Numbered from the stretch's first letter, positions 1-10,372 are shown. The stretch: DNA of 64,000 nucleotides from Asparagopsis taxiformis (GCA_030407315.1 JALQPE010000606.1:1-64000); one strand, 5' to 3'. Notes: generated from the letters alone by a model not told the origin. Translations and numbers: made by a program.

Positions 1-40
1 CCTGGCCGGAGTCCGACGCTGGGGGGCGCTGGAAATATAC

Positions 41-1375
41 TTGTCAAGCGGAAATCCGGACAAGCTGCCAGCGTACTTTGACACCCTCGACGAAGACGTT
101 ATGGCGTCCTCGCTCGGCACCACAGTCCGTACGCAAGCCGCGGACGCAGAAAAGGTCCCCAAGCCTGTTGATGACACTCCCACTCGTCGCAACACAGGAG
201 GGAGAGGTTTGGTTCCGTCGAACAAGACACACAACCAGGCTTCAACTTGGACCTGGGAGGACCAGTCTTACTGCCAAGGGCCGTCTCCCCCGTCACCGTC
301 ACCCATGCGACAGAAGAGCAGGAAAGTGAAGGGCGGCCTCGCAAAGGACTTTCTTTCGAAAAAGTGTCAGTATTGCCGGGTGTATGACGTCCCTTTCGAA
401 GATTTGGTCAGTGCCGACGAGAGCCGAGAACACGTGCCCACACGGGCAACGTTCAGCTCATTCTGACAGATCCGCCCTACACTGTTCGTCGTAAGAGGAA
501 CGATTCCAACTCTTCGTACGACAGGCTAACTGCAGAAGATATGCAGGCTAGCATCGAAGTGTTTGACGAGCTGTTGCGCACCCGGTGGCCACGGCATCGT
601 GTTCTGCTCCGTTTTGCAGTTCTACGAATGGTTCCATTACTTGGAAACGTACAAAGGACCGCAGTCAGAAGGGCCCAACGATGCTGCTGCCAGTGATGAC
701 GGGTCGGATGAAGAAAGAGGTTACGTCCATGAATTCGGACTCCGAAGCATCGCAGCACAGTGGCGAAGAAAGTGCGGATGAGGAGGAGGAGGAGGACGAG
801 GAGGAGGAGGACGTCGTTCGGAATTCAGTTTTCTTCGTGACGATGGTACTCTGTTGTTTGTCCGACTACCTGGGCACCTCTATCAAATGCCAGGGCGGAA
901 GAGGTACCAACGCATGAACATGGCAGAGGTCGCTATCCACTTCTGGAAGCGAGGTGTTCCGTTCAAGACTGGAAGCGAGATGGTGGCCTATAGGAACCAC
1001 GGATACATGGACGGCACGTACCCGGCGTGGTGCAACGTCACCATCAATATGCCCGCCATCGATTCGAATGAGATGGTGTGGCGAACAAGGAGCACAACCG
1101 GTGCTACGGTCAGAGTTCGTGCAGAGCAGAAGAGCGTCGCTCTCATGATGGAGTTGATCAGCCAGCATTCACAGCCTGGTGATATTGTTGTCGATCCATT
1201 CTCTGGCACTTTCGCAACGGGAAAAGCAGCTATGAGCTTGCCTGAGCACCGTGTTTTCGTTGGCAGTGACATGGACAAATTGTGTGTGGCACGATCGCTT
1301 CCAAAGCTGTGTGCAGTCATGTCACGTGTAATTCTTTCAAACAACACTGACATGAGGGTCACGACAGAAGCGTAA
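41..1375 (+). pseudogene. DNA adenine-type methyltransferase (DPPY family), frame-broken
   Basis: Pieces of an N6-adenine/N4-cytosine DNA methyltransferase run through all three + frames. A CxxC pair occurs near 367-378. The catalytic motif IV reads LILTDPPY at about 457-480. A following segment (HGIVFCSVLQFYEW, about 588-630) fits the strand after motif IV. A long acidic Glu/Asp run lies near 775-815. The last piece, about 815-1375, ends in a SAM-binding motif I (DPFSGTFATGK). Motif IV before motif I is the order of beta-class enzymes. At least three single-base shifts separate the pieces, and the 5' end may lie outside the window. Unspliced introns are possible but the breaks look like indels. 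The family is clear; present activity is doubtful. Confidence 0.6.
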
Positions 1376-1415
1376 ACAGAGTGCTGAGAAGTTCTTGGCG
1401 TCCCCCTCTGTCACG

Positions 1416-2156
1416 ATGCGTACGCAGAGGGAACGCAGGATCATCGAACCCCCACCTGGCCTTCCCCTGTACCAGAGGTTCCCGAAATATATTCGGCAGT
1501 ACCTCTGGCAGCTGTGCCCAGAGTCGATTGCGTCGCACGAGCACATGGAAAAACCGGTACATTATTGGCCACCTTCCCTGCGCCGCTGGTTGCAAACTGA
1601 AAACCCTCGCGTGATGCGGGCACACGATTGTGTTGCGAAAAAATTGAGCGTTCGACCATCGCTGATTAAGCATCCAAATGCAGGAAGAGGGCTCTTCGCT
1701 GAACAGACATTTAATGTTGGCGACGAAGTATGTGCATACTACGGAACTGTTGTGTACTCTGATATGAGCAAGGAGTCGATGAGGTTCGCGTACGGAGAGG
1801 GTCACATGGCGATAACGAAGGAAACATTCTTGATGTATGCCATCAAGCTGTATGCAACAGCGGAGGACGACGAAAACATCGAGCATCCAATTTGGATTGT
1901 TCCGGCTCCGTTCTGTTCGGCGCAGTTCATCAACGACCCGCGGTATTTGCGAGGTGAGGACACTCCGGCGGAAGACACCAGGCGGATGGCCAACGTCGAG
2001 TTTGTCGAGAACTACAGCAGCGGTTCGACGGGGAAGAAGCTCAAGGCGAAGGACCTAGAAAATCCGAAGATCATTGTAGTACGTGCAATCCGCGATATCC
2101 GTCCGGGGCAGGAGCTCTACGTTCATTATGGGACAGCGTTTAGAGCATGGAATTAG
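1416..2156 (+). CDS. SET-domain protein (lysine methyltransferase-like)
   Basis: The product is about 246 aa from the ATG at 1416. A SET fold is visible: the entry motif NAGRGLFAEQTFNVGDEVC at roughly residues 85-105, a central FINDPRYLR segment in the position of the usual NH-x-C region, and the C-terminal PGQELYVHYGTAF in place of the common ELT(Y/F)DYG. SET proteins transfer methyl groups to lysines, often in histones. The frame is open upstream back to about 1356 and the methyltransferase ends at 1375, so one fused polypeptide broken by a frameshift is possible. The canonical Asn-His pair is only partly kept (IND), so activity is uncertain. Fold confident; substrate unknown. Confidence 0.7.
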   Translation: MRTQRERRIIEPPPGLPLYQRFPKYIRQYLWQLCPESIASHEHMEKPVHYWPPSLRRWLQTENPRVMRAHDCVAKKLSVRPSLIKHPNAGRGLFAEQTFNVGDEVCAYYGTVVYSDMSKESMRFAYGEGHMAITKETFLMYAIKLYATAEDDENIEHPIWIVPAPFCSAQFINDPRYLRGEDTPAEDTRRMANVEFVENYSSGSTGKKLKAKDLENPKIIVVRAIRDIRPGQELYVHYGTAFRAWN

Positions 2157-2498
2157 GGTCACGAAAGATGTTTTCATTTCGACTACAAATAAAGCTACGT
2201 TCCAGAGTTGAAGTATATCATATAATGCAGCATGTCCAGCCACCATTACTCCAGGGTGAAACCTATTGAGCAGTACTCGCCTGTCAAAAACCAATCGTTC
2301 ACACTCTAGATGCACTTCGTCCGAGCAGTGAACCTGACTGCTTGGATGCTGTTATGCGTGCAGATGCAAAATACACGACCAAGTTGAAATGGACGCCCGG
2401 TGGATGTCCAGCTCAGTTGCATTGCTGTCCGGCCCAGAAATTCTACAATTCAGGGCAGAAAAAAATATTGCAAAAAACATCGATTTGGGCGGTCGAAA

Positions 2499-2512
2499 GT
2501 GCCGTACGGCAC
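2499..2512. repeat. 14-bp perfect palindrome
   Basis: GTGCCGTACGGCAC equals its own reverse complement. It lies just before a second, longer hairpin in the same intergenic stretch. Confidence 0.7.
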
Positions 2513-2520
2513 ACCCCCAT

Positions 2521-2554
2521 CTCAAAAACATGTTCACATGTGCATGTTTTTGAG
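2521..2554. repeat. 12-bp inverted repeat with 10-nt loop
   Basis: The arms CTCAAAAACATG and CATGTTTTTGAG are perfect complements. The loop itself contains the palindrome CACATGTG. It could form a hairpin in DNA or RNA; no function is evident. Confidence 0.7.
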
Positions 2555-2815
2555 AATAGCCCAAATTTTAATTCAAATCAGGACGTCTTCCGGACATAGG
2601 GGTGCTCGCGGCCTAGCTCTACAGCTGTAATTGTACCTCATTAAATACTGTTGATGACTGCCTACCGTATACAATCTGGGCTGTTGGCGTATTATCCGGT
2701 ACTTGACCTGACCTGAACGTTCATCGCAGACCGTTGTGGTTACCGACACTATACAGCAATCTTTTTTGTATCTCGTGCAACTCAATCGTTCCATCGCTTC
2801 CGGGAAAGCTTCATT

Positions 2816-5101
2816 ATGCCGCCGCGTATTGCGAAGAAAGCTCCAAAGCCTCCGGGCCTCCAGAAAACCCGGTCAGCAGCTGCTGTATCGAGTGCCCGAC
2901 AATCCCGTGCGAAGAAGCGGTCTGGGCCTACCGGCAGCATTGAACCGCGGTCCGGTAGTCGCAAGACGGACCGGCGCAGATCTGGGGATCCGCAGCGAGA
3001 AAGTGAGGAAGGAGGAACGGCGCGGAGAGAGATGGGGCTTGACCGAGGCAAGCGTGCTCGCAGGGACAGTGAACATCATGATGATGACATGATAGTGGCT
3101 CAAAACATGTTGGAATTGCGGCAGAGTGCTATGGCAAAGGTAGTTCCTCCCGGGTTGGCAGATGCGGAGGTGCTGCAGACGGAGTCCCAGCCGGGGGCTT
3201 CCGACACACTGGAGGCTGTGACCCCCACTGCGCCAACTATGCCGAGTACATCAGCCCCAGCAGGTAATGCAGTCAGGGACCCGAGGATAGCGGCAAGGGA
3301 TGTTGTTTCTGAGCAACGTTCACAGGATGCCAACTATCATCGGCGGTCAGGTGGTACTGAGGGGAGAGAGCAGCCGGAGTGCGGGCCTCGTCACAACAGA
3401 GTGTCATTGGTGCCAAATATGCGCGTAACGCCCCCGCGACGTCAGGCTATTGGCGATGGAGGACATCATATTCCCGATAGCGTGGGAGATGGGGGGACGG
3501 TGAGGGCAGAGAGGTTGCATCCGCCGGAATCCATCGATTTAATGGCGAGTCGCATCAATGCGCAGAAGAAGAAGATCGCGGAGCTGGAAAAAAAAGTGTT
3601 TAGCCAGGACATAGCAAACAAGGCGCTCACCACGGAGATAGTTGCGTTGGAGGCTAAGGTGAAGACTCTGCAGGCGGAAAATGCCAGCCTTACTGCAATT
3701 GCGAGAACAGGTAGAATCAGTGATCACGGTGGCGGTAAGTCGAAAATACAGAAAGCCATTCCTGTGAAATACCTTGGAGTTCTTAGGGCGGTTGAGGAAA
3801 ACCTGACAAAGTGGTGCAAGAACGAGACTATGGAGCTGGACCCTATAGCGGAACAAACGCAGAGACGTTGGACTGGACGTACCATCGAGGTAGAGCCGGT
3901 AGAAGGGGCACTTTGGAGCGAAAACGGTGTAGGATATATTGCTACCCCTCCGGGCTATATCATCAAGAATCTGCAGTGGTATACACCTTCGTACAGGGAC
4001 GAGAGTGATCTGCTGAATGACTTGGTGCGACACGTACTGCGTCAAAGTCCGTGGTGTGATGTGTTTTCCGATGAGGAGCAGCGTGTGTGCTGTCAAGAGG
4101 CTGTGGCGGGGAGCAAGGAATTGAAAGTGAAGGTGACGCAGAAACTGTCCGACGTGATGAGTGCACGGAAGCGTAATGCGAGGGACAGATTGTTCGGTTC
4201 GCTGGGGTACACGAAATTAATGTCTAGATGCACGATGCTGACGACGCGAGCTGAGATGGACGAGCGAGAGGAACAAAAGCGCGAAGCGTCTGAGAAGCTT
4301 TTGAAACGGGAAAGTAACGGTGATTTGGATATGGGGAGGTGGCGAACGGCACCGTTCTCAGAGCTGCGATACAGCAAAGGCTTGGTTCCTGACAGCTTCG
4401 AAATGGAAGTGAATGGTGATGCATGGTTTAACAACCGAGTAGCTGTGAATGTGCTGGACATCTTCAGGGGTTATTCGATACGACCAGAACAAGTAATAGA
4501 CATAGAGACGAGCATACTAACGCTGGCGCGCCTGGATGCTTGGCTAGTGACTACTGTGGAGTGTTTGGATGAACCGAAGGGCAAAGGAGGTGCACGGCAG
4601 AAGGAGTTTACAAGGCGGTACAGTCAATATGTGGGGGTAGCTTTTCAGCAATTAGTTGGTATGGTGGTGTACTGCATGTCTTGTCTCCAAGGCTCGCAAG
4701 CAAGGGAAGAAACGGACGTTGTCGAGAGCGAACAGCGGACTAGTGCACAGTCACGGCATGTGTTTGCAAGCCGTACTGTGACGAGAGAGGCTGTTGAAGT
4801 GTGGCAAAGCGGAGAGGGGTCTGGAATTGTTCATGTCTTTGATGATGTAAACCGCTGCTCATCACTTGTTCTAGTGTCCGAGGATTGGATTCAATCGCAT
4901 ATTACGTCAAACCTCGGTGCTGTAATGGATTGTGTGATTGCGCAAGGACTAATTGGCGCAGAACTTTTCGTCGTTGACCCATATGCTGGACACCTGACTG
5001 CAAACCTGAATGTCGAAATCAATGCCCCACAGTATGGGGGCATGGAGCGGCGCCATGCAGCCACTGCTGATAACGGTTTTGGCGTAATGGAGGATGGTTG
5101 A
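2816..5101 (+). CDS. Unrecognised 761-aa basic/coiled-coil protein of the accessory block
   Basis: I do not recognise this protein. It starts at a clear ATG. Residues 1-90 are strongly basic (Arg/Lys/Ser-rich, nuclear-localisation-like). Residues 90-240 are low-complexity Pro/Ser/Thr. Residues 240-295 have heptad-like Leu/Ile/Glu/Lys spacing typical of a coiled coil, beginning near SRINAQKKKIAELEKKVFSQ. The remaining 460 residues look globular, with Trp- and Cys-containing segments. It follows the SET gene in the same direction and converges on the transposase-like gene. A DNA-binding or accessory role for the element is a guess from basic character and context. The intact 2.3-kb frame next to a broken methyltransferase suggests recent function. 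Confidence 0.6.
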   Translation: MPPRIAKKAPKPPGLQKTRSAAAVSSARQSRAKKRSGPTGSIEPRSGSRKTDRRRSGDPQRESEEGGTARREMGLDRGKRARRDSEHHDDDMIVAQNMLELRQSAMAKVVPPGLADAEVLQTESQPGASDTLEAVTPTAPTMPSTSAPAGNAVRDPRIAARDVVSEQRSQDANYHRRSGGTEGREQPECGPRHNRVSLVPNMRVTPPRRQAIGDGGHHIPDSVGDGGTVRAERLHPPESIDLMASRINAQKKKIAELEKKVFSQDIANKALTTEIVALEAKVKTLQAENASLTAIARTGRISDHGGGKSKIQKAIPVKYLGVLRAVEENLTKWCKNETMELDPIAEQTQRRWTGRTIEVEPVEGALWSENGVGYIATPPGYIIKNLQWYTPSYRDESDLLNDLVRHVLRQSPWCDVFSDEEQRVCCQEAVAGSKELKVKVTQKLSDVMSARKRNARDRLFGSLGYTKLMSRCTMLTTRAEMDEREEQKREASEKLLKRESNGDLDMGRWRTAPFSELRYSKGLVPDSFEMEVNGDAWFNNRVAVNVLDIFRGYSIRPEQVIDIETSILTLARLDAWLVTTVECLDEPKGKGGARQKEFTRRYSQYVGVAFQQLVGMVVYCMSCLQGSQAREETDVVESEQRTSAQSRHVFASRTVTREAVEVWQSGEGSGIVHVFDDVNRCSSLVLVSEDWIQSHITSNLGAVMDCVIAQGLIGAELFVVDPYAGHLTANLNVEINAPQYGGMERRHAATADNGFGVMEDG

Positions 5102-5178
5102 AATTAGTGCAGTAAATGTGACGTTGACTAGAAGGTTTATCATGTAGTACATTATCAATAGAGTGCTGCGATTTAGAT

Positions 5179-8100
5179 TTATTCTTCTTCATTATCATCT
5201 GTGAATTGGTAATCAGTGTTGGTGTAGAAGCGGTTGAGATAGAAACGGTGGTCCGACCAGTGCATTTGTTTCGTAAATGGCTTGACTGGAAAGTTACTTC
5301 GTACGATGTGCACGGTGCCAGATATAGTAGATGCAGGAATGAGGTCAAACCAAGGACCACCTGCACTGTGGGATGCAGTGTCATTGCTGTCAACGGATCC
5401 GTTGTCCGGGTCCCATGTGGACCACTTTAAACAAATGCACCCAAGTGATTTTTCCACAGCGGTTTTTGGGGCAAAGCAGGTCATATACTGAACGAAAGCG
5501 AGTTCTACAGGTTGAAACAGGTTTGGAGACTGCAGGCGTACCAGTGCCAGGACGCGCCCTACCCATATGGTTCTGTAGTCATCGGCAGTTCCGGAGATGA
5601 CGACAAAGGAGTACTGCGATCTCTTTGCGGGGCCGAACGATGAAGTTGCAAAGACGCGCTGCTGCTTGTGCCTCGACACGTTTGTGGGGCGAAGCATGCC
5701 ACTGTGCGGGTCAAAGTCGTCGGCATCTGGGACGTACCCTCCCATGACGTAGGCGGACTTTACCACGGTGACGGAAATGTCCATGTCATGTATTGGAGGG
5801 CCTTCTGCCGTGGCGCGCAGTCTAGCGAGGGTGAGGAACGCTTGTGCAGCTGTGTCACCGAGTTGCTGGAATAGCGTTATGGTGCCAGACGGGAACGAGG
5901 AGTTGTGCAGCGGCAAAAGAGTGGCAGGATCGGGCTGTCCGTCGATATCTGCAACGAGGAGGGTTGCATCGGGCAGCAGGGAGGCAAAGTCGTGCAGTGC
6001 AACGGTGAATCCGTCGCGAACGAGTACTGCACCGTCTGTGGGCGATATCATGCGTGGGTTTCCCAATGTGTTCGATGAGGTGTGACCAGTTAGAGTGGCC
6101 AAGGAGAATTCCATGTGGCGAATAGTCTCTTCCATGGCTGTGGAGCGCCTTCGAGAGGTTTTCTTATATCTGTTTGAACAGAAGATGCGAGTGTTCGTAG
6201 GGGCCTGCATCAATGTGTTCCAGGGCGCCATATCTCTGCAAGTCACCGGGAAGATGGTCTAGAAGATGGAACTTGAAAGTTTTGAGACCTGTGGTGTGGA
6301 ATGGGCCGAGGGTGGAGAGCATTGATTGTTTGAAATAGGAAATGGAGTTCTGGAGGCTTTCTAGTTCGGCGGCAGTCCAGTGCTTGATGCGACCGCGTTT
6401 CATGACCCATGCGACGAGGTCAGAGTATTGCGTGCAGATGGAAGTGAGAGGGGCTGTCTCTACTTCGTCACAGCATGTGTCAATGAATGCTGCGATGAAA
6501 GGGAACACCATGTCGACATGGTGATAGTCTTTGGCTGCGAGCATGCCGCGTATGCCGTCCTCCGTGAAGAGGGCGTTCAAATTGGTGCCCTTCTCACCCT
6601 TGGAGAAGTCGACATGAAGACCGGTGATGTAGTAGTCGCGTTCGATAGCGGACAGAATGCTGTTTGAGCCGGCGAGGATGGATTTTTTCACCTTCTTGAA
6701 GGTGCGAGGTGTCCCGGAATGGGAGGCAGTGGTGGTGAGGTCTGGGGAGCTGAGGCGGTGGACAATGCACTGTTTGATGAGCTTTGAGATGCCGAGGTGG
6801 AGATTGTGCAGAGGCTCGAAGGAGAAAATGTTGTAGGGGTCTAGGGGACTGTTGGTGGGTAAAAGAGCGGTCGATTCGAGGACAGAGTGTTGTTCGAGGA
6901 GGGAGAGAGCTTCGAGCGGAGCAGTTGTATGCTCCTGAGCGCTCTCTTGGCGTGCAGAGCGTGTATCATCGAGGGAGCGGGGCTGGTGTGGCGCGCTGGA
7001 TTCAAGTTGAGTGGCGGGGATGTAGCAGCGGTGGCAGGGATGTGTGGTGGTAGTGCTGTTGCGAGTGCATGACAGCTCTTTGGCCTCTGGAAAGTCGCAG
7101 CAATAATTGGCTAGGATGGGAAAGCATTGGCGGGCAGTTGCAGTGGAGTCTGTGCAGGGGAACCCGGAAGAGAACGCGGTGGATAGGGACGAAAACACTT
7201 TTTCGAGTGCTTTATGAAGAATATCAATTTTGCGAGCGCGACTAGCAGAACTAGAGGTTGTCGGCATTTCATCACCGAACAAGGCGTTGGACGAAGGGTT
7301 AACAATGTACGGAAGATACCCGACGATGGTGAGGCCGGTACGGATGCAGTGGCGACGGAGGGGGGCGGAGAAGTTGAGCAGTGTGACGTGTATGGGGTAT
7401 GCGACGATTGCGGAGCTCTTGAGGCTTGTGCTGCTCTTGTCGGAGTACACTTGGAGGAGGCCGGCAAAGGAGGAAGCGGTGGGATCATTTTCCTCTGCCC
7501 ATACGACCTGTGGATCTTCCGAGAGCTGCACGCGCTGTCTAGTAACCTGGTGCAGCGTTTTCGCGAATTCTGTGTGTAGGGGATGAGAAAATATTGCGGT
7601 GCCGTCTGGGGCGGTCTGTGGGGAGGGGTGGAAGAGAGTATTTTGGTCGTTAGCCAGTGCTAACTGCCTGCGGAGCATGTCGACTGGGTCGCGGAGGTAC
7701 AGCTGTGCCGAGTACTTACCAGTTTTGTCTGGAATGATGTGGCTCTTGTAACCTTCGGTGCGGAAATGTGTTTCGACCATGGAAGCGGTAACGTGGCGAC
7801 ATTCTTCTACGGTGCGAACGGCGCTGTTGAACTTTTCTAGGGAGAATGCGGGGTCTTGTAGGATGGTGATGACTTCGCTCACGCGGCCAGCGCCGGCCTT
7901 GTACTCGAGGGTTGTGAGACTGGCGGCGAGGGATTGCACGAGGAGGTCTGCGCGGGAGGGGGTTGAGGTTGGTGGCAGTGAAGCGTCACAGGGTGAGTCG
8001 CTGGAGGAAGCACGACCAGATTCTGGGTCTGGGGAGCTGGGTTGCGGGGAATCATGGTCGCCGTTTCGAGCAGGCTCATGGGTGACGGCAGGGACACGAG

Positions 8101-8215
8101 CGTTGTTGAAATGTTGGGGAGAGGGGTTGAAACGGTAGCGACACGTTCGCTCATGCAGCGCGAGCGCATAAGCATCTACGCAGTAGTAGAAGCACCCTTC
8201 ATACTTGCATTCCAT
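5179..8215 (-). CDS. Zinc-finger DDE-transposase-like protein, one +1 frameshift
   Basis: Two overlapping frames read as one protein: 683 codons from the ATG at 8215 to the stop at 6164, then the +1 frame from about 6178 to 5179. The N-terminus has a C-x4-C...H-x4-C zinc-finger-like segment. Near residue 475 the motif FEPLHNLHLGISKLIKQ resembles the second catalytic block (D-x-H-x3-LG) of Tnp2/CACTA/Plavaka-type transposases. Near residue 660 KFHLLDHLPGDLQRYG followed by a YEHSH motif resembles the block before their catalytic Glu. The frame changes inside ...LLFKQ, just after that Glu block. One mutation or programmed frameshifting could explain it. Assignment rests on motif resemblance only, and the first Asp of the usual DxxH is replaced (FEPLH). 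The last ~350 residues are unrecognised. Confidence 0.5.
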
Positions 8216-8812
8216 GTCGAGTTTTGACGCAAAAGGGAGGATTGCGAGCTGAACAGGGGAGACTGTGCCGTCCAGATGCGACCAATTTTATTTTTGTGGT
8301 GCTTTCGAGACTTGGAATGTAACGTGTTCGTAGTTTTTTGGGTAGTAGTTTTGTGCTCACTCCAGCTGACATCCCAACGGTGGAATTTAACCGAGAGTTC
8401 AATCATTTCCAACTGTTACATCACATTGCGTGCTGGCAACGTGTGCATGGAAGGACGAACGACTGCCCTGGGAGATGAATTTTCAATTAATTCATTTGTA
8501 ATAATAAACTTTTTTATTTCCAAACTTCGTGGAATCTGAATGTGCTTTACAGCGGATATGCCACAGATCATGTAAGGAAAGCAAATGGATTCTCATATAT
8601 ATGATTATATGTTTATATTCGTTGTTCTCGATCCGGATCTCTTTGTTCGGGGAATCAGAGACCATGGCTTGGGCCATACTCAATCTCACTGCCGGCGATG
8701 ATTTCGAGTATGCACAGCAAGACTTAAGCGGACGCAGAAAGCTGTCCGGTCGACGCCGCAGGCTCCACTCCGCCCTCATCACCGACTGATCTTCTTTGAC
8801 CGACTTTGCTTT
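8216..8812. other. Intergenic, AT-rich in part
   Basis: No gene is supported. It holds the upstream region of the transposase-like gene and an AT-rich patch near 8480-8530. It ends at the 38-bp palindrome. Confidence 0.5.
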
Positions 8813-8850
8813 GTACGTGCGCGAATCTTGATCAAGATTCGCGCACGTAC
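8813..8850. repeat. 38-bp perfect palindrome (two 19-bp arms, no loop)
   Basis: The left arm is GTACGTGCGCGAATCTTGA and the right arm is its exact reverse complement with no spacer. Such a sequence can be two identical terminal inverted repeats placed end to end, a cruciform, or a dimeric protein site. It separates the accessory block from the duplicated array that follows. Confidence 0.9.
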
Positions 8851-8887
8851 CTTCATTCCATCCTCTACCCTCGAGGGTATGCGTTGA

Positions 8888-9930
8888 GGGAAGCGTGGGT
8901 TTTGAGTCTGACTATTTCCGTTGATGCGATATTTTTCATGGGAAGCCTGTTGACTGATGGTGTGTATTGAGCGGAGGATGGAAGAGAGGTACGTGAAGTT
9001 TTGAAAGTATGCTGTGAGGGAAGGTTGATTTTGAGTCTGACTGTTGTGGTTGATTCCGATGTTGTGTAGATGATGCAGGAATGTTGATGACGGAAGGTAA
9101 GTTTCATTGAGTGCCAAGATGTGCTTTGCGAAGATATGGACTGCTGACTATGATTATTGTTAATTGCAAGGTTTTTGGATCATGGTTTGTATTGTGTGTA
9201 GGATGGATGAGAGGTACATTTGCGAGTTCTCAGGGTATGTAGCGAGGGAAACGTTGGTTTTCAATCTGACTGTTGCGATTGAATCCGATGTTGCGTAGGT
9301 GATGGAGGAATAGTGATGACGGAAGGTAAGTCACATTGGGCGCCCAGACCGGTTGTGCGAAGATGCGGAATGCTGACTACTTTTCTTGGCTACACGATTA
9401 CGTGATTTATGGTTTTTATTGTGTGCAGGATGGAACAGGTAAAGTAAGTGTGCGAGTTTTGAAAGTAAGCAGCGAGGGAAGGTTGGTTTTGAGTCTGACT
9501 ATTTCCGTTGATGCGATATTTTTCATTGGAAGCCTATTGAGTCATGGTGTGTATTGTGTGGAGCGAAGGTAAGTGTGCGAGTTTTGAAAGTATGCTGTGA
9601 TGGAAGGTTGGTTTTGAGTCTGACTGTTGTGGTTGATTCCGATGTTGTGTAGATGATGCAGGAATGTTGATGACAGAAGGTAAGTTTTACTGAGCACCAA
9701 GACTTGTTTTGCGAAGATATGGACTGCTGACTTTGATTATTCATTGCAAGGTTTTTGGATCATGGTTTGTATTTTGTGTAGGATGGATGATTCAGTCATC
9801 CTCTCGGAGAGGTAAGTAAGGGAGTTTCTAGGATATCTGTCGTGGTAAGCGTTGCTTTTGAGTCTGACTGTTGTGGTTGATTCTGATGTTGTGTATGTGA
9901 TGCAGGAGTGGTGAAGCAGGAACGGCAGGA
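8888..9930. repeat. ~585-bp tandem duplication rich in splice-site-like signals
   Basis: The segment from about 8893 recurs from about 9478 (offsets of 583-587 bp measured at two matching places). Each copy contains subrepeats opening with TTTTGAGTCTGACT and the later phrase GATGTTGTGTAGATGATGCAGG. Donor-like GTAAGT or GTACGT follows AG or AAG at 8989, 9097, 9326, 9444, 9569, 9680 and 9812, with GTACAT at 9214. Acceptor-like TGTGTAG or TGTGCAG precedes short 12-35-nt stretches. No credible reading frame runs through it on either strand. Confidence 0.75.
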
Positions 9931-10268
9931 CTGAAGGAGAGTGAAGAAGGGATGTAGGAAGATGGGGAATGAAGCTGTGAGGTGTTTCTGGTATGTGTAT
10001 ATTTTGGGGCATACGATAGAAGTGAGAGTGGGTTTCAAGTGGTGTAAGATTTTGCTGACCATGTTCGTGTTTGATGTCTTGATGATTTAATGCGCTGGGG
10101 TGGTGTCGAGGAAAGCGGGGATGGTATTGGGAAGGAGCGTATTTTTTGTAATCTAGGTCGTGAGGGTTCTTGCAGTATGTGCGGATGGTGGTGCATGGCG
10201 TTCGGATGGTAGGGAGAACGCGATAGTGAGGGAGATGGGTGATCGACGATATGCTGACAGGTATTTTG
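9931..10268. other. Intergenic, purine-rich
   Basis: No gene is seen. The + strand is G/A-rich (GAAGGA, GGAGAG runs). It joins the duplicated array to the short tandem repeats. Confidence 0.4.
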
Positions 10269-10372
10269 TATTCTGGCTGGATACGTATTTCCTATTCTAA
10301 CCGGGTATTTATTTCCTATTCTAACCGGGTATTTATTTCCTATTCTGACCAGATATGTATTCCCTATTCTAG
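10269..10372. repeat. 24-bp tandem repeat, four copies plus a stub
   Basis: Units start at 10269, 10293, 10317 and 10341, followed by a partial unit at 10365. The second and third copies (TATTCTAACCGGGTATTTAT...) are identical; the outer two carry several changes. Confidence 0.85.

Larger units (their letters stand above)
2157..2815. other. Intergenic, with two inverted repeats
   Basis: No gene is seen. The stretch holds the downstream region of the SET gene, two short inverted repeats (2499-2512 and 2521-2554) and the presumed promoter of the gene starting at 2816. A run of short frames is judged spurious. Confidence 0.5.
41..8215. mobile_element. Putative DNA transposon block carrying methyltransferase, SET and transposase-like genes
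   Basis: This block groups a broken DNA methyltransferase, a SET-domain protein and an unrecognised coiled-coil protein, all on the + strand, with a zinc-finger DDE-transposase-like protein on the - strand. The two large genes converge with only 77 bp between their stop codons. No host-type gene lies inside. The grouping is inferred from gene content and adjacency. The left end lies at or beyond the window start, and I could not find terminal inverted repeats; the palindrome at 8813-8850 is the only candidate for a right-hand end. The block could instead be two adjacent elements. Confidence 0.45.

Noticed and set aside
8779..9117. 112-codon - strand frame across the palindrome and repeat array
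   Set aside because: It runs through a perfect palindrome and repeated DNA, lacks any domain, and similar frames recur only because the DNA is repeated.
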